A stretch of DNA of 64,000 nucleotides from Janthinobacterium sp. BJB426 (GCF_002735705.1 NZ_PDZL01000010.1:1-64000), one strand, 5' to 3'; counted from the stretch's first letter, positions 25,404 to 34,164 are shown. Notes: generated by a model from the letters alone, not told the origin. Program-made: numbers and translations.

Positions 25404-26951
25404 TCACTTGTAGAGTTTGATTTCGGAATTCGGCACGGGTTCGATCAGGCCCGCGAACTCGACGTCGAGGCGCGCGCCGCCGCTGAAATCGGCCTTCATC
25501 GTCATGAAGAATTTGCCGATGCCCACAGCATCCATGGCGCCGCACGAGGCCGGCCCCACGGGTGCCGTGCGGCAGTCGACCAGCACCACGTTGAGGATGC
25601 GCCGGTTGTTGCGGCCCGGATGGGCAGCCGAGGGCGCCTGGAACGTGGGGCCGCTGGTCTGGTTGTACGGCGAAGGCGGCGTACTGGCAGGAAAGCTTGC
25701 GCCGGGGCTGACGGGGTAGCTGGCCGTGTCGAAGTAGGTCGCCTTGGCCGTGCTGTACATGGGGTTGGCATTGGCGTCCGCGACGCTATACGCCGTGCCG
25801 GCCTTGGCCGGGGTGGCGCCGTTGCTTTGGTAGGCAGGGCCGTAGGACCACAGCACGCCATAGCCGGCGAACTGCGCCTGGGCCGCCGTCACGGGCGTCG
25901 TGAAGGTCGGCGGCAGGCGGTAGTTCGGCTTGCTGCCGGACAGGCTGACCGACTGCTGGCTGGGCAGGGTGCTGGCGCCCGGTTCCATCCAGCCGGTGGG
26001 CGGCGAGTTGGCGGCGCTGGCGACGCAAGGCGATGAGCCGCCCTTGCAGGGATATTCCTTGATGTTGGTATCGGGGGGCGCCGTGGCGGGGTCGCACACG
26101 GATGGCCCGCTGTAATCGTCGAAGCGTGAATTGAGGGCCGCTGCGATCTTGCCGGCGCTCAAACCCGTGTTCGTGTAGACCTTGCCCGAGCCGCTGCTGA
26201 CGACGGCGCTGCTGCCCGTGCACATGAACGGCGCGGTGGAATTGGCGCTGGAATGCGATGCGTCGCAAGCGCCAGGGGGCGCGTCGACAGGGTTGATCAG
26301 GTAGGGATCGGACGGGCCGCCCAGGGGATTGAGACCGAACAGGTTGTAGGTGACGCCGCGGCGGAAACCGAATTCCAGCAGTTCCGTCAGGCCCGTGCCG
26401 GCCGGCGCGGCCGGATACGTGTATTGCGCCGTCTTGTTGGCCGGATCGACGGCGCACACGCCGATCGGCGTGACGTCGTTGACGAAGCGGCCCGCCACCG
26501 CCACGCCCGAGGTGCTGGTGCTGGCGATGCCGGCGATGCCCATCAGGTAGGTGGCGAAGGTCTTGCTGCCCGTGTCGACGCGGATGAAGGTCTGGCCCTG
26601 GGGACTGGTGCGGGCGCTGGCGCCGGACGACCAGGGGCCATCCGGGCTGGGGCCGAAGCTGATGTTGGCGGCCGTCAGCGTCAGCGTGGTGGAAAAATCG
26701 TAGCGGTTCTTTTGCGCGATGGCAATGGCCTTGGCCTGCGCATTGTCGATGCCGGTGGCGCTTTGATTGAGTTCCACAGCGCCTGCCAGCGCCGAGCTGT
26801 CGGCGCCGTTCTGCAGCTCCGTCTTGGCGATGTACAGGTGGCCCAGGTCCAGCACCAGACCGCCCATGGCAAACAGCACCACCAGGGTCAGCCCCAGCAC
26901 GATGGCGATCGCGCCCTGCTGCTTGTCGTGCCTGCGAAATGCGGTGTTCAT
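25404..26951 (-). CDS. tadG: TadG-like pilus assembly protein
   Basis: This 515-residue protein has a single N-terminal helix in the TadE/G style (QQGAIAIVLGLTLVVLFAMGGLVLDLGHLYI) followed by ELQNGADSSALAGAVEL, diagnostic of TadG/Flp-associated proteins with a von Willebrand-like periplasmic part. The remainder is Ser/Gly/Pro-rich with several Cys (CAVDPANK, GACDAS, PCKGGSSPC). It is the largest of three linked pseudopilin-like genes. Confidence 0.88.
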   Translation of the reverse strand: MNTAFRRHDKQQGAIAIVLGLTLVVLFAMGGLVLDLGHLYIAKTELQNGADSSALAGAVELNQSATGIDNAQAKAIAIAQKNRYDFSTTLTLTAANISFGPSPDGPWSSGASARTSPQGQTFIRVDTGSKTFATYLMGIAGIASTSTSGVAVAGRFVNDVTPIGVCAVDPANKTAQYTYPAAPAGTGLTELLEFGFRRGVTYNLFGLNPLGGPSDPYLINPVDAPPGACDASHSSANSTAPFMCTGSSAVVSSGSGKVYTNTGLSAGKIAAALNSRFDDYSGPSVCDPATAPPDTNIKEYPCKGGSSPCVASAANSPPTGWMEPGASTLPSQQSVSLSGSKPNYRLPPTFTTPVTAAQAQFAGYGVLWSYGPAYQSNGATPAKAGTAYSVADANANPMYSTAKATYFDTASYPVSPGASFPASTPPSPYNQTSGPTFQAPSAAHPGRNNRRILNVVLVDCRTAPVGPASCGAMDAVGIGKFFMTMKADFSGGARLDVEFAGLIEPVPNSEIKLYK

Positions 26952-26996
26952 GGCTGTCTCCTGGTGGCCTGGGGGGGGGTATCGCGGGACTGGCGC

Positions 26997-27284
26997 CTAC
27001 TGGCGTCCGCCCACGCCGATGGTGAAGACATTCGGTTGCGGTTCCGGCGCCGCGAACGATTTCTGGTAGCGCTGGTAGGCGCTGGCGCCGGCCTTGCCGT
27101 CGATGCCGCTGACGGGGTTGGCATTGCGGTAGGCGTCCGGGTACATGATCTGTTGGGCCTTGAGCAGGGCCACCGATTCGCCGAAGTGCGAATCGAGCAC
27201 GGGCGTGGTGGTGGCGGTGCAGCCGGCCAGCAGCGACAGCAAAGACAACAGGGCGGCGCAAGGCAGGCGATGTGCGGTTTTCAT
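26997..27284 (-). CDS. Small lipoprotein of the Tad locus
   Basis: This 95-residue protein has lipobox LLAGC (Cys22). The mature part contains HFGESVALLKAQQIMYPDA and DGKAGASAYQRYQKSF, seen in small lipoproteins that accompany the CpaC secretin and perhaps act as pilotins. It lies 9 bp after the secretin gene. Role inferred from place. Confidence 0.75.
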   Translation of the reverse strand: MKTAHRLPCAALLSLLSLLAGCTATTTPVLDSHFGESVALLKAQQIMYPDAYRNANPVSGIDGKAGASAYQRYQKSFAAPEPQPNVFTIGVGGRQ

Positions 27285-27293
27285 GGTGTTCTC

Positions 27294-28895
27294 CTATTTG
27301 AGGTCGAAGCCGGCGGCAGGCTGGGGCGCGGCCGCTTGCGGCGGCATGGGGGCCGCTGGTGCTGGTTCCTGTGCCGCTGCGGGCGCCGGCGCGCTGCCTT
27401 CCATTTTTCCCTGCATGAACATGTCGCCGCGCGTCGGCTGGATGTAGCCGTCGGTGGGCAGCTTGTAGTCGGGCGGCAGTGGCTTGACCAGGTGCGGCGT
27501 GATGATGAAGACCAGTTCCGAGCGGTCCGTCTGGAAGTCCGTGCTGCGGAACAGTGCGCCCAGCACGGGCACTTCGCCCAGGCCTGGCAGGGCCTTGATA
27601 TTGCTGGTCACGTTGTTCTTGATCAAGCCGCCGATGGCGAAGCTCTGGCCGTCGAACAGCTGCACCGTGGTGGTGGCGCGCCGCGTCGTAAACGAAGGCA
27701 GGACGGCCGTGGCCGAGATGCCGGTGGCGGTGATGCCGATGCCGTCCTTGTTCAGGTCCGACACTTCCGGCGCCACCTTCAGGTTGATGCGTCCCCCTTC
27801 GAGCACGGTGGGCGTGAATTTCACGGCCACGCCGAACTCCTTCTCTTCCAGCGTGATGGTGGGCACGCCGCCATTGTTGGTCTGGCTGACGGGGATGAAG
27901 ATTTTTCCGCCGGCCAGGAAGCTCGCCTCCTGGCCGCTGATGGCCATGATGTTCGGTTCGGCCAGCACCTTGATCAAACCATCGCGTTTTTGCGCGTCGA
28001 GGTTGAAGAAGTTATTCTTGCTGGCGCCGCTCAAGCCGCTGGGATTGTTGCTGAGCAGGCTCGACAGCAGCGAATATGACCAGCTGCCAATGGTCTTGTT
28101 GATGCCCAGGCTGGCGCCCAGCTGGTCGACCAGCACCTTCGACACTTCGGCCACCTTCACTTCCAGCATCACCTGTTGCGGCGCGGCGATCGACAGCAGG
28201 TTGATCACGCGCGGCATGCCCGCATCGGGCGCCGCTGCTGGAGCGGCGGCGCCCGCGGCTGGCGCGGCGCCCGAGGAGGCACCGCCGCTGCGGCTGCTGC
28301 GCTGCACATAGGCGTTGGCCAGCGACAGGGCCTGGTCGGCCTTGACGACATCGCTGACCATGCCCGACAGGATCAGGGTGTCGCCCGCTACCGTGACGTG
28401 GATCTTTTCGTTCGGCAGCAGCTCGGCCATGCGTGCCTGCAGGCTGCTGCTGTCGATGCCGACGGCCAGGTCGATGATGGTGGCGTCATTGCTCTTGTTC
28501 CACAGGATCAGGTTGGTGGTGCCGACGGAGCGCCCCAGCAGGTACACCTCGTTGGGGTTGAGCAGGATGACGTCGGCGATGCGCGGATCGCCGACGGACA
28601 TGCGGCTGGCGGCGAACGGCAGGCGCATCAGGGTCGACTTGCCTTCGGCCAGGCTCATTTGCGGCGCCATCTCGGTGCGGCCGGCGCGCGATTCGCTTTG
28701 CGGCGGCGTGGACTTGGGACGGACGGCTGCCCGGCTGCTCCTGGCGGTGCCCGCTTCGGCGGCAACGGCGGTGGCGGTGGCGGCCGTGGCGGCGACTGGC
28801 TCGGCATGCGCCCGGGGCGCCAGGGCGCCGATGGCGGCGATGGCAAGCGCCAGGTGCAGGCCCCGGATGCCGCTTGCTGTGCGATATGTACTCAT
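27294..28895 (-). CDS. cpaC: Tad pilus outer-membrane secretin CpaC/RcpA
   Basis: This 533-residue protein has a signal peptide (AIAAIGALAPRAHA). An N-terminal BON/POTRA-like part (about 110-245; RMSVGDPRIADVILLNPNEVYLLGRSVGTTNLILW) is followed by the secretin core from about 270 to 500, with the family signature VPVLGALFRSTDFQTDRSELVFIITPHLV. It forms the outer-membrane pore for the Flp pilus. A Pro/Ala-rich tail ends the protein. ATG 28895 follows AGAGGAGCC; a longer frame to 29063 overlaps cpaB and is rejected. Confidence 0.94.
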   Translation of the reverse strand: MSTYRTASGIRGLHLALAIAAIGALAPRAHAEPVAATAATATAVAAEAGTARSSRAAVRPKSTPPQSESRAGRTEMAPQMSLAEGKSTLMRLPFAASRMSVGDPRIADVILLNPNEVYLLGRSVGTTNLILWNKSNDATIIDLAVGIDSSSLQARMAELLPNEKIHVTVAGDTLILSGMVSDVVKADQALSLANAYVQRSSRSGGASSGAAPAAGAAAPAAAPDAGMPRVINLLSIAAPQQVMLEVKVAEVSKVLVDQLGASLGINKTIGSWSYSLLSSLLSNNPSGLSGASKNNFFNLDAQKRDGLIKVLAEPNIMAISGQEASFLAGGKIFIPVSQTNNGGVPTITLEEKEFGVAVKFTPTVLEGGRINLKVAPEVSDLNKDGIGITATGISATAVLPSFTTRRATTTVQLFDGQSFAIGGLIKNNVTSNIKALPGLGEVPVLGALFRSTDFQTDRSELVFIITPHLVKPLPPDYKLPTDGYIQPTRGDMFMQGKMEGSAPAPAAAQEPAPAAPMPPQAAAPQPAAGFDLK

Positions 28896-28917
28896 GGCTA
28901 GGCTCCTCTGGTGCAGG

Positions 28918-29766
28918 TTAGAATTGTTGGGAGCTGCGTTCCAGCCCCTTGATGACATCGACGCGGGGACCGGCCTGTGGCGCAGCTGCGGCTGCAGGAC
29001 GGCGGCGGGGGAGCGGCTTGGCTTGCACCATGGCGGCGGGGGCTGCCATGGCGACTTTTTCATCGAGCAAACTGGACTTGGTGGCGCCTTCCGTGTTGAC
29101 GGGCTTGTCCTCGACCTGGTTGCGCAGCACCAGCGACAGGGTGCCCACGCTGCGCGCCAGGTCGAGTTTTTCCGCCTGCTCCGGCGTCAGCTCCAGGGTC
29201 ACGGCGTTGACCACCTTGGGTTTGGTGTCGTCGCGGCTCGATTCCTGGGCGATGGCCAGCACGAGGATGCGTTCGAGCACGATCTTGGAAATATTCGGAT
29301 CGCGGTCCGGCGTCTTGCGCGCCCCTTCGCCTTGGGTGTTGACGAGGATGTCGACGAAGTTGCCGGGCAGGGCGAAGCCGGCCACGCCCACCACATCGTT
29401 GACGCGCACGGTCATGGCACGCTTGCCCTCGGCGACGACGGCCGACAGGCCGCCTTGCGTGCCGGGAGGCGCCAGCTTGCCTTCCATGATCGGTTCGCCG
29501 TGCTGGATGCTGGTGCGCGTGACGCGCGTTTCCAGCAGTTTCGGATCGTTGATGGCCCCTGGCGGCAGTGCGTTCGATGGCCAGTCCACCATGCGCACCA
29601 TGTCGGGTGTGAGGCGCGCCCCCAGGCTGATGTCGACCTGGGCCACGGCCACCTTGTTGATGTTGCCCGAGGCTTGGGCATTGATCCAGCGCGCGGCCAC
29701 GATGACCGCGGCGAACGCCAGGATGACCGCAATGGCCATCATCGTCAGTGCGCGTGCGTTTCTCAT
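28918..29766 (-). CDS. cpaB: Tad pilus assembly protein CpaB/RcpC
   Basis: This 282-residue protein has one N-terminal helix (LTMMAIAVILAFAAVIVAARW) and an SAF domain (about 40-105; VAQVDISLGARLTPDMVRMVDWP), followed by the RcpC/CpaB domain with VNDVVGVAGFALPGNFVDILV. It works with the secretin, which starts 22 bp downstream. Its start overlaps the upstream AAA+ gene by 4 bp (ATGA), implying coupled translation. Confidence 0.92.
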   Translation of the reverse strand: MRNARALTMMAIAVILAFAAVIVAARWINAQASGNINKVAVAQVDISLGARLTPDMVRMVDWPSNALPPGAINDPKLLETRVTRTSIQHGEPIMEGKLAPPGTQGGLSAVVAEGKRAMTVRVNDVVGVAGFALPGNFVDILVNTQGEGARKTPDRDPNISKIVLERILVLAIAQESSRDDTKPKVVNAVTLELTPEQAEKLDLARSVGTLSLVLRNQVEDKPVNTEGATKSSLLDEKVAMAAPAAMVQAKPLPRRRPAAAAAPQAGPRVDVIKGLERSSQQF

Positions 29767-31109
29767 TTTGCTTCCCCTTTGTGCTGGACCGCTGCCGGTC
29801 CGTTATGTGTGCTTGCAAGGTCGTCATCGCTGCCGAAATAGTTTTTCCATGCCCACAGCAGCACTTCCGGATTCAGTTGCGCCGCGTGGTCTTCATAGCG
29901 CGCCTGGTCGCACACCTGCGCCAGGATGTCGCGCGGATAGCAGGCCAGCAAGGGCCGCTGGTGCTGGTTGTGCAGGTGCAGCAGGTAGGTGTAGGAGGCT
30001 TCGTCGAAGTTGATGCCCAGCTGGGCGCAGGTGCTGCGGAACACGGCCAGGTAGTGGTAGGCGCTCAGGGGGCCCACGTGGATCTTGTAGCCGATGCGGC
30101 GCAGGAAGGAGTCGTCGGCCAGGTGCTGCGGCGCCAGGTTCGACGAGAACACGACGATGACGTCGAAGGGCACGGGGAATTTGTAGCCCGTGTGCAGCGA
30201 CAGGTAATCGATGTGGCGTGCCATCGGCACGATCCAGCGGTTCATCAGCTCCACGGGCGAGCAGCGCTGGCGCCCCAGGTCGTCGATGATGAAGATGCCG
30301 TTGTTGGCCTTCAGGTGCGGCGGCGCCTGGTACAAGCGGGTGCCCTGGTCGAATTGCAGGTCCAGCATGTCGAGTGTCAGCTCGCCGCCCGTCAGCACCG
30401 CGGGGCGCTCGGCGCGCACCCAGCGCGGGTCGGATGGCACGGCGCCGCCGCGCGACAGGGTGTGCAGCATGGGGTCGAGGAAGGGCAGCACTTCGCCGTC
30501 GACCATCACGGCATGAGGCAGGGCGATGGCGCCGCTGAGCAGGCCGTTCAGGCGTTCGGCCAGGTAGCTCTTGCCGCTGCCGGCGGGGCCGTGGAAGAAC
30601 AGGGCGCGCCCGGAATTCATGGCCGCGCCCAGCTGGTCGAGCACGGCCGAACTGGCCACCACGTCGCGGAACTGGCGCTGCACGTCGTCACGCGTGACCT
30701 GCATGTCGGCCACGCTTTGCGCCAGCACCTGGTTGCTGTAGTCGGCCAGGGTGACGGGGGCGGGACCGCTGTAGGCATTGCGGCGCATGTATTCGGCGGC
30801 ACGCAGGCGGCCCTGGTCGCCCAGCAGGTAATACAGGTCGGCGTCGGTGCCGTTGCCGCCGTTGCGGCGCGCTTCGCACAGTTTTTCGGCGCGCATGAAG
30901 GTGAGCAGCGGTTCGAGCACGCCGGCGCCCAGTTTTACGTGCGTCGACAGGGCGGGCAGGCCGATCTGGCCGCGCAGGAAGAGTATCTTGACCAGCAGTT
31001 CGACCAGGAACAGGAAGGGCAATCCCGTTTCCTCGACCGTGCGTGGCGCGCGCCGGGCCGCCGGCTCGATGCCGCCGCCGTCGCTGCGTTCTGGATAAGT
31101 GTCAGGCAT
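29763..31109 (-). CDS. AAA+ ATPase coupled to cpaB
   Basis: This 448-residue protein has an AAA+ core in its C-terminal two-thirds: Walker A FFHGPAGSGKSYLAERL (about residue 175), Walker B-like NGIFIIDDLGRQ, sensor-like VVFSSNL, and arginine-finger-type FLRRIGYKI. The N-terminal ~120 residues include GLPFLFLVELLVKILFLRG, a membrane-touching or effector segment. It is not one of the core Tad ATPases (those are at 21799 and 23212). The 4-bp overlap with cpaB ties it to pilus assembly; its job there is unknown. Confidence 0.8.
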   Translation of the reverse strand: MPDTYPERSDGGGIEPAARRAPRTVEETGLPFLFLVELLVKILFLRGQIGLPALSTHVKLGAGVLEPLLTFMRAEKLCEARRNGGNGTDADLYYLLGDQGRLRAAEYMRRNAYSGPAPVTLADYSNQVLAQSVADMQVTRDDVQRQFRDVVASSAVLDQLGAAMNSGRALFFHGPAGSGKSYLAERLNGLLSGAIALPHAVMVDGEVLPFLDPMLHTLSRGGAVPSDPRWVRAERPAVLTGGELTLDMLDLQFDQGTRLYQAPPHLKANNGIFIIDDLGRQRCSPVELMNRWIVPMARHIDYLSLHTGYKFPVPFDVIVVFSSNLAPQHLADDSFLRRIGYKIHVGPLSAYHYLAVFRSTCAQLGINFDEASYTYLLHLHNQHQRPLLACYPRDILAQVCDQARYEDHAAQLNPEVLLWAWKNYFGSDDDLASTHNGPAAVQHKGEAK

Positions 31110-31140
31110 GATGGATACTCCTCGCTTGGGTGGCCGGTGA

Positions 31141-31761
31141 TCAGAAAATGAAGGGCAGCAGGCGGTACTTCACCTGGCGCATGTAGACGCGATAGCGCAC
31201 GTCGGTGGACAGGAAGCGTTCTTCGCGCAGCAAACGCGCCACCAGCATCAGCATGGCCAGCACGTACACGGCGCCATTCGCGGGCGAGGTATTGGCCAGC
31301 AGGTAGCCGCTCAGGGAAATCAGGTAGCTGGCATACAGCGGATGGCGCACCACGCGGTAGGCACCGCCCGTCTTGATCTCGCGCTGCGCCGCCACCAGGC
31401 CGAAGCTGCGGTTCAGCGACAGCAGGCCGGCGATCTGCAGCAGGCTGCCGACGGCCAGCAGGTAGCGCGCGCCGGGCCAGATGGCCATGTCGGCGGGCGA
31501 CAGCAGGAAGGGCGCGAAGGTGGCGCCGATGGCCAGCAGCCAGTCGCCCGCATCGGTGGAGACGCTGACGGGGGCCGAGCGCACGACGAAGAACAGGGCA
31601 GCCAGGGTTTCGGCGGCGCAGAACAGCAAATAGCTCCAGTCGCCGCCGTGCAGGTAGCCCACCACGTGGGCACTGGCGAAGAACGTCCACAGGCAAGCCA
31701 TGGCGATGCTGGTGAACAGGCTGGCGTGGCGCGAGTGGCAGAGGGTGGCGAGGGTGTGCAT
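31141..31761 (-). CDS. ICMT-like membrane methyltransferase family protein
   Basis: This 206-residue protein has about five membrane helices. The C-terminal part carries the isoprenylcysteine carboxyl methyltransferase/PEMT pattern: GGAYRVVRHPLYASYLISL for cofactor binding, then LLREERFL and YRVYMRQVKYRLLPF. Substrate is unknown; a lipid or small molecule is more likely than a prenylated protein in a bacterium. It lies between the prepilin peptidase and the AAA+ gene on the same strand, spaced 40 and 31 bp. Confidence 0.75.
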   Translation of the reverse strand: MHTLATLCHSRHASLFTSIAMACLWTFFASAHVVGYLHGGDWSYLLFCAAETLAALFFVVRSAPVSVSTDAGDWLLAIGATFAPFLLSPADMAIWPGARYLLAVGSLLQIAGLLSLNRSFGLVAAQREIKTGGAYRVVRHPLYASYLISLSGYLLANTSPANGAVYVLAMLMLVARLLREERFLSTDVRYRVYMRQVKYRLLPFIF

Positions 31762-31801
31762 GGTCGGATCCTGTGGTGGCTGGTCGTCGGAGCGGCGCGT
31801 T

Positions 31802-32389
31802 TCAGCGCAGGCTCCACAGATGGTTGTATTGCAGGAACACCTGCAGCGCGGTGCCGCTGGCAATGGCGTAGGCGTAGGCCAGCTTGCCTGTGGCTGGCGG
31901 CGGTTCGGCGATCGTGGCGGCGCCGCCGGCAAGGCTGTGCAGCAGCGCACCCAGCATCATGTGGTAGGTGTTGCGCAGCACCAGGCGCAGGCGGCGGCCT
32001 GCCAGCGCGGCGGCCAGGGCCAGCACGCCGCCGCACAGGAAGGTCAGCAGGGCCGCTTCCAGCACTGCATCGGGACCGAGGAAGGCGCCGCACATGGCCA
32101 TCAATTTGACGTCGCCGGCGCCCAGGGCGCGCAGCAGGTACATGGGCAGCAGCAGGGCCAGTCCGGCAGCGGCGCCGGCCAGTGCCTGCAGCAGTCCCAG
32201 GCCGCCGAAGGCGGCGTCGAACAGGCCGGCGCCGGACGGCACGAAGCTGTTCAGGATCAGTCCCGCCAAGGTGCCCCACAGCACCAGCAGGTTGGGGATG
32301 CGGCGCGTGCGCAGGTCGTGCCACAGCGCGGCAGCGAGCAGGGTGCCCAGCACGGCCAGGCACAGCAGCATGGGCAGGCGGGCGCTCAT
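31802..32389 (-). CDS. cpaA: Prepilin peptidase CpaA/TadV
   Basis: This 195-residue A24-type aspartyl peptidase has two active-site Asp residues, in DLRTRRIPN (after helix one) and in LGAGDVKLMA (the GxGD motif). The N-terminal methyltransferase domain of PilD is absent, as usual for Tad peptidases. Five to six membrane helices are visible. It would cleave the Flp pilins and TadE/F-type proteins encoded here. Its ATG overlaps the stop of the PAP2 gene by 4 bp. Confidence 0.9.
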   Translation of the reverse strand: MSARLPMLLCLAVLGTLLAAALWHDLRTRRIPNLLVLWGTLAGLILNSFVPSGAGLFDAAFGGLGLLQALAGAAAGLALLLPMYLLRALGAGDVKLMAMCGAFLGPDAVLEAALLTFLCGGVLALAAALAGRRLRLVLRNTYHMMLGALLHSLAGGAATIAEPPPATGKLAYAYAIASGTALQVFLQYNHLWSLR

Positions 32390-33456
32390 GATGTCAGTCC
32401 TCCCTTGCTCATGCAGGGCGCCGTGGTCATGTGCATGTTGGGGGCTGGGGCCTGGCTGCCCAGCAGCCGTCCCACCAGCTGCCACACCAGCGCCGCGCCG
32501 GCCGCACCCACATAGCCGTCGAGCGCATAGTGCCAACCGAGGTGGATGGAGCCAAGCAGGATCAGCACGGCGAAGGCGGACAGGGCGAGTCCGGCGGCGC
32601 GGCTGACTTTCCAGCCCATGATCGCCATCAGCACGGCCGTGGCCACATGCATGCTGGGCATGGCGGAGATGCCCAGTTCGCCGTTCGTGCCCTTGCTTTG
32701 ATAGCCTTGCCACAGCATGTCCTGCACTTGCAGGGCCCAGACAGGGACGTGCTGGTTGGCGTCATGCAGGTAGGCCATCAGCGGCGCATACGGGTCGCTG
32801 GCGTGCAGGTGGCCGTAGTAGCAGGGGCCGACCGAGGCAAACAGCACGGCCAGTATGCTGCCCAGGGCGATCCAGGTCAGCGCAAAGCTGAGCAGGAACT
32901 GCATGCGCAGCAGCGGGCGGCGCGTGTCGAGGATGAGCCAGTACAGGATGGCGTAGAACAGGAAGAACCAGAAGTGGTAGCTGAAGTTGAGCAGGCCCGT
33001 GACGAGCGGGTGGCCCAGCAGCGGCTGCAGCCTTTCCCATGGGGCCTTGCCGCCATGCAGCGCGATGTCCCAGGCGGACAGGCTGGCATCCCAGGTGTAC
33101 GGATGCAGGCGGGGGATGGCGGCCTTGAAGACGGTGAAGCTGGAGGCGAAGACGGGGATCAGCAGCATGGCCGGCAGCGCGTGCAGCAGGCGCTCGTTGC
33201 TCAGGTAGCTGCGCAGATCGTGGTACAGATAGTGGCACAGGCGGTGCGGGCGTTTCACCACCATGACGTGGATGGTGTAGCCGCACAGGATGAAGACGGG
33301 ACCCGTGAGGATGGCCACGAGGAAGCCGGCCAGCACGTTGAGGGTATCCGAGGCGCTGGGCAGGCCGCCGGCCAGCAGTGCCGCCGCGGCGGCATACAGC
33401 AGCACGATCAGCAGCAGGGCGCGGTGGGTGCGCAGCGAGGCGCGCAGGGTATTCAT
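32386..33456 (-). CDS. PAP2-superfamily membrane phosphatase/phosphotransferase
   Basis: This 356-residue polytopic protein (six or more helices) has the PAP2 catalytic motifs near its C-terminus: GISAMPSMHVATAV (SxxxH) and GSIHLGWHYALDGY (SRxxxHxxxD-like, with Ile-His in place of Ser-Arg). The long N-terminal region with HFWFFLFYAILYW resembles the Aur1/inositolphosphotransferase-like group. Substrate is probably a lipid phosphate. The gene overlaps the small pilin gene upstream by 4 bp and cpaA downstream by 4 bp, which is unusual for a phosphatase and suggests a role in pilus modification or surface lipid handling. That role is inferred. Confidence 0.8.
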   Translation of the reverse strand: MNTLRASLRTHRALLLIVLLYAAAAALLAGGLPSASDTLNVLAGFLVAILTGPVFILCGYTIHVMVVKRPHRLCHYLYHDLRSYLSNERLLHALPAMLLIPVFASSFTVFKAAIPRLHPYTWDASLSAWDIALHGGKAPWERLQPLLGHPLVTGLLNFSYHFWFFLFYAILYWLILDTRRPLLRMQFLLSFALTWIALGSILAVLFASVGPCYYGHLHASDPYAPLMAYLHDANQHVPVWALQVQDMLWQGYQSKGTNGELGISAMPSMHVATAVLMAIMGWKVSRAAGLALSAFAVLILLGSIHLGWHYALDGYVGAAGAALVWQLVGRLLGSQAPAPNMHMTTAPCMSKGGLTS

Positions 33457-33626
33457 GACAGGGCCAGGACCACTTGGTCCTTGACGTAGACAAACAGCAG
33501 CCGGACCTGGTCACCGAGCAGGGTGATCGTGATCACCAGCACTGCCGCGATCAGGCTCGCCAGCAGCGCGTACTCGATCGCCGTGACGGCGGACTCGTCG
33601 GATAAACGGCTGAAGAGAGATTTCAC
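33453..33626 (-). CDS. Second Flp-type pilin (GTG start)
   Basis: This 57-residue protein has the Flp motif: a basic leader, then SAV-TAIEYALLASLIAAVLVITI, with cleavage expected after Ala13 and Glu18-Tyr19 placed as in Flp pilins. It uses GTG at 33626 with AGAGG 9 nt upstream. The stop overlaps the ATG of the PAP2 gene (ATGA). It is more diverged and has a more hydrophobic C-terminus than the main pilin at 33720, so it may be a minor pilin. It is easily missed because of its size and start codon. Confidence 0.85.
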   Translation of the reverse strand: MKSLFSRLSDESAVTAIEYALLASLIAAVLVITITLLGDQVRLLFVYVKDQVVLALS

Positions 33627-33719
33627 GATGGGCCTCTGATAGGTGAGCAGGAGAAATGAGCCTGTGGCGTTGACCTGGCGGTAACCGGACTGGCGACGTG
33701 CCAGCCCGGAGTACCGTGT

Positions 33720-33902
33720 TCAGGCGGCAGCGGTGTTGGCGGAGGTGAGCTTGGTGCCGATGGTGCTGAAGGTTTTTTTCAGCTGCGTGCCGACGATGGT
33801 GACGGCAGCGATGATCACGACGGCAATCAGGGCGGCGATCAGGCCATACTCGATTGCGGTGACGCCATCTTCTTCGCGGATAAAGTTTTTGATGAGGTTC
33901 AT
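33720..33902 (-). CDS. flp: Flp major pilin
   Basis: This 60-residue Flp/Fap pilin has leader MNLIKNFIREEDG, prepilin cleavage after Gly13, then VTAIEYGLIAALIAVVIIAAV with Glu18-Tyr19. The short polar C-terminus (TFSTIGTKLTSANTAAA) is typical of the assembled subunit. GGAGT precedes the ATG. As first clear pilin of the minus-strand locus, it is the likely major subunit. Confidence 0.95.
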   Translation of the reverse strand: MNLIKNFIREEDGVTAIEYGLIAALIAVVIIAAVTIVGTQLKKTFSTIGTKLTSANTAAA

Positions 33903-33971
33903 GACAACTCCTGGTGGTGGTTAAGGTACAGCGGTGGGTAAAACGGCATGGCAGCGTGCTTTCTGGCGCAC

Positions 33972-34118
33972 TCATGGACTTTCGCCCAGTGCCAGCAGTC
34001 CGATGATGCAGACCACCGCCATGAGGGCCGCCACCAGGGCATAGCGGTAGAACGCAGCCTTTTCCTTGCCCTGCAAATAGGTGATCAGGGCTGTCGGAAG
34101 AAACTTGTCAAAGCGCAT
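33972..34118 (-). CDS. 48-residue Flp-like membrane protein
   Basis: This 48-residue frame has GGAG 9 nt before its ATG. The sequence runs MRFDKFLPTAL then FYRYALVAALMAVVCIIGLL. The YALVAALMAVV part mirrors Flp (EYGLIAALIAVV), but Arg replaces the invariant Glu and no Gly/Ala cleavage point is clear. It may be an uncleaved pilin-like accessory protein or a decayed pilin. It is the first gene of the pilus cluster, 69 bp before flp. Confidence 0.6.
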   Translation of the reverse strand: MRFDKFLPTALITYLQGKEKAAFYRYALVAALMAVVCIIGLLALGESP

Positions 34119-34164
34119 GCTGTGCTCCGTGTTGTGGTGGGCCGCGCGGTGATTTGCACTCCGG

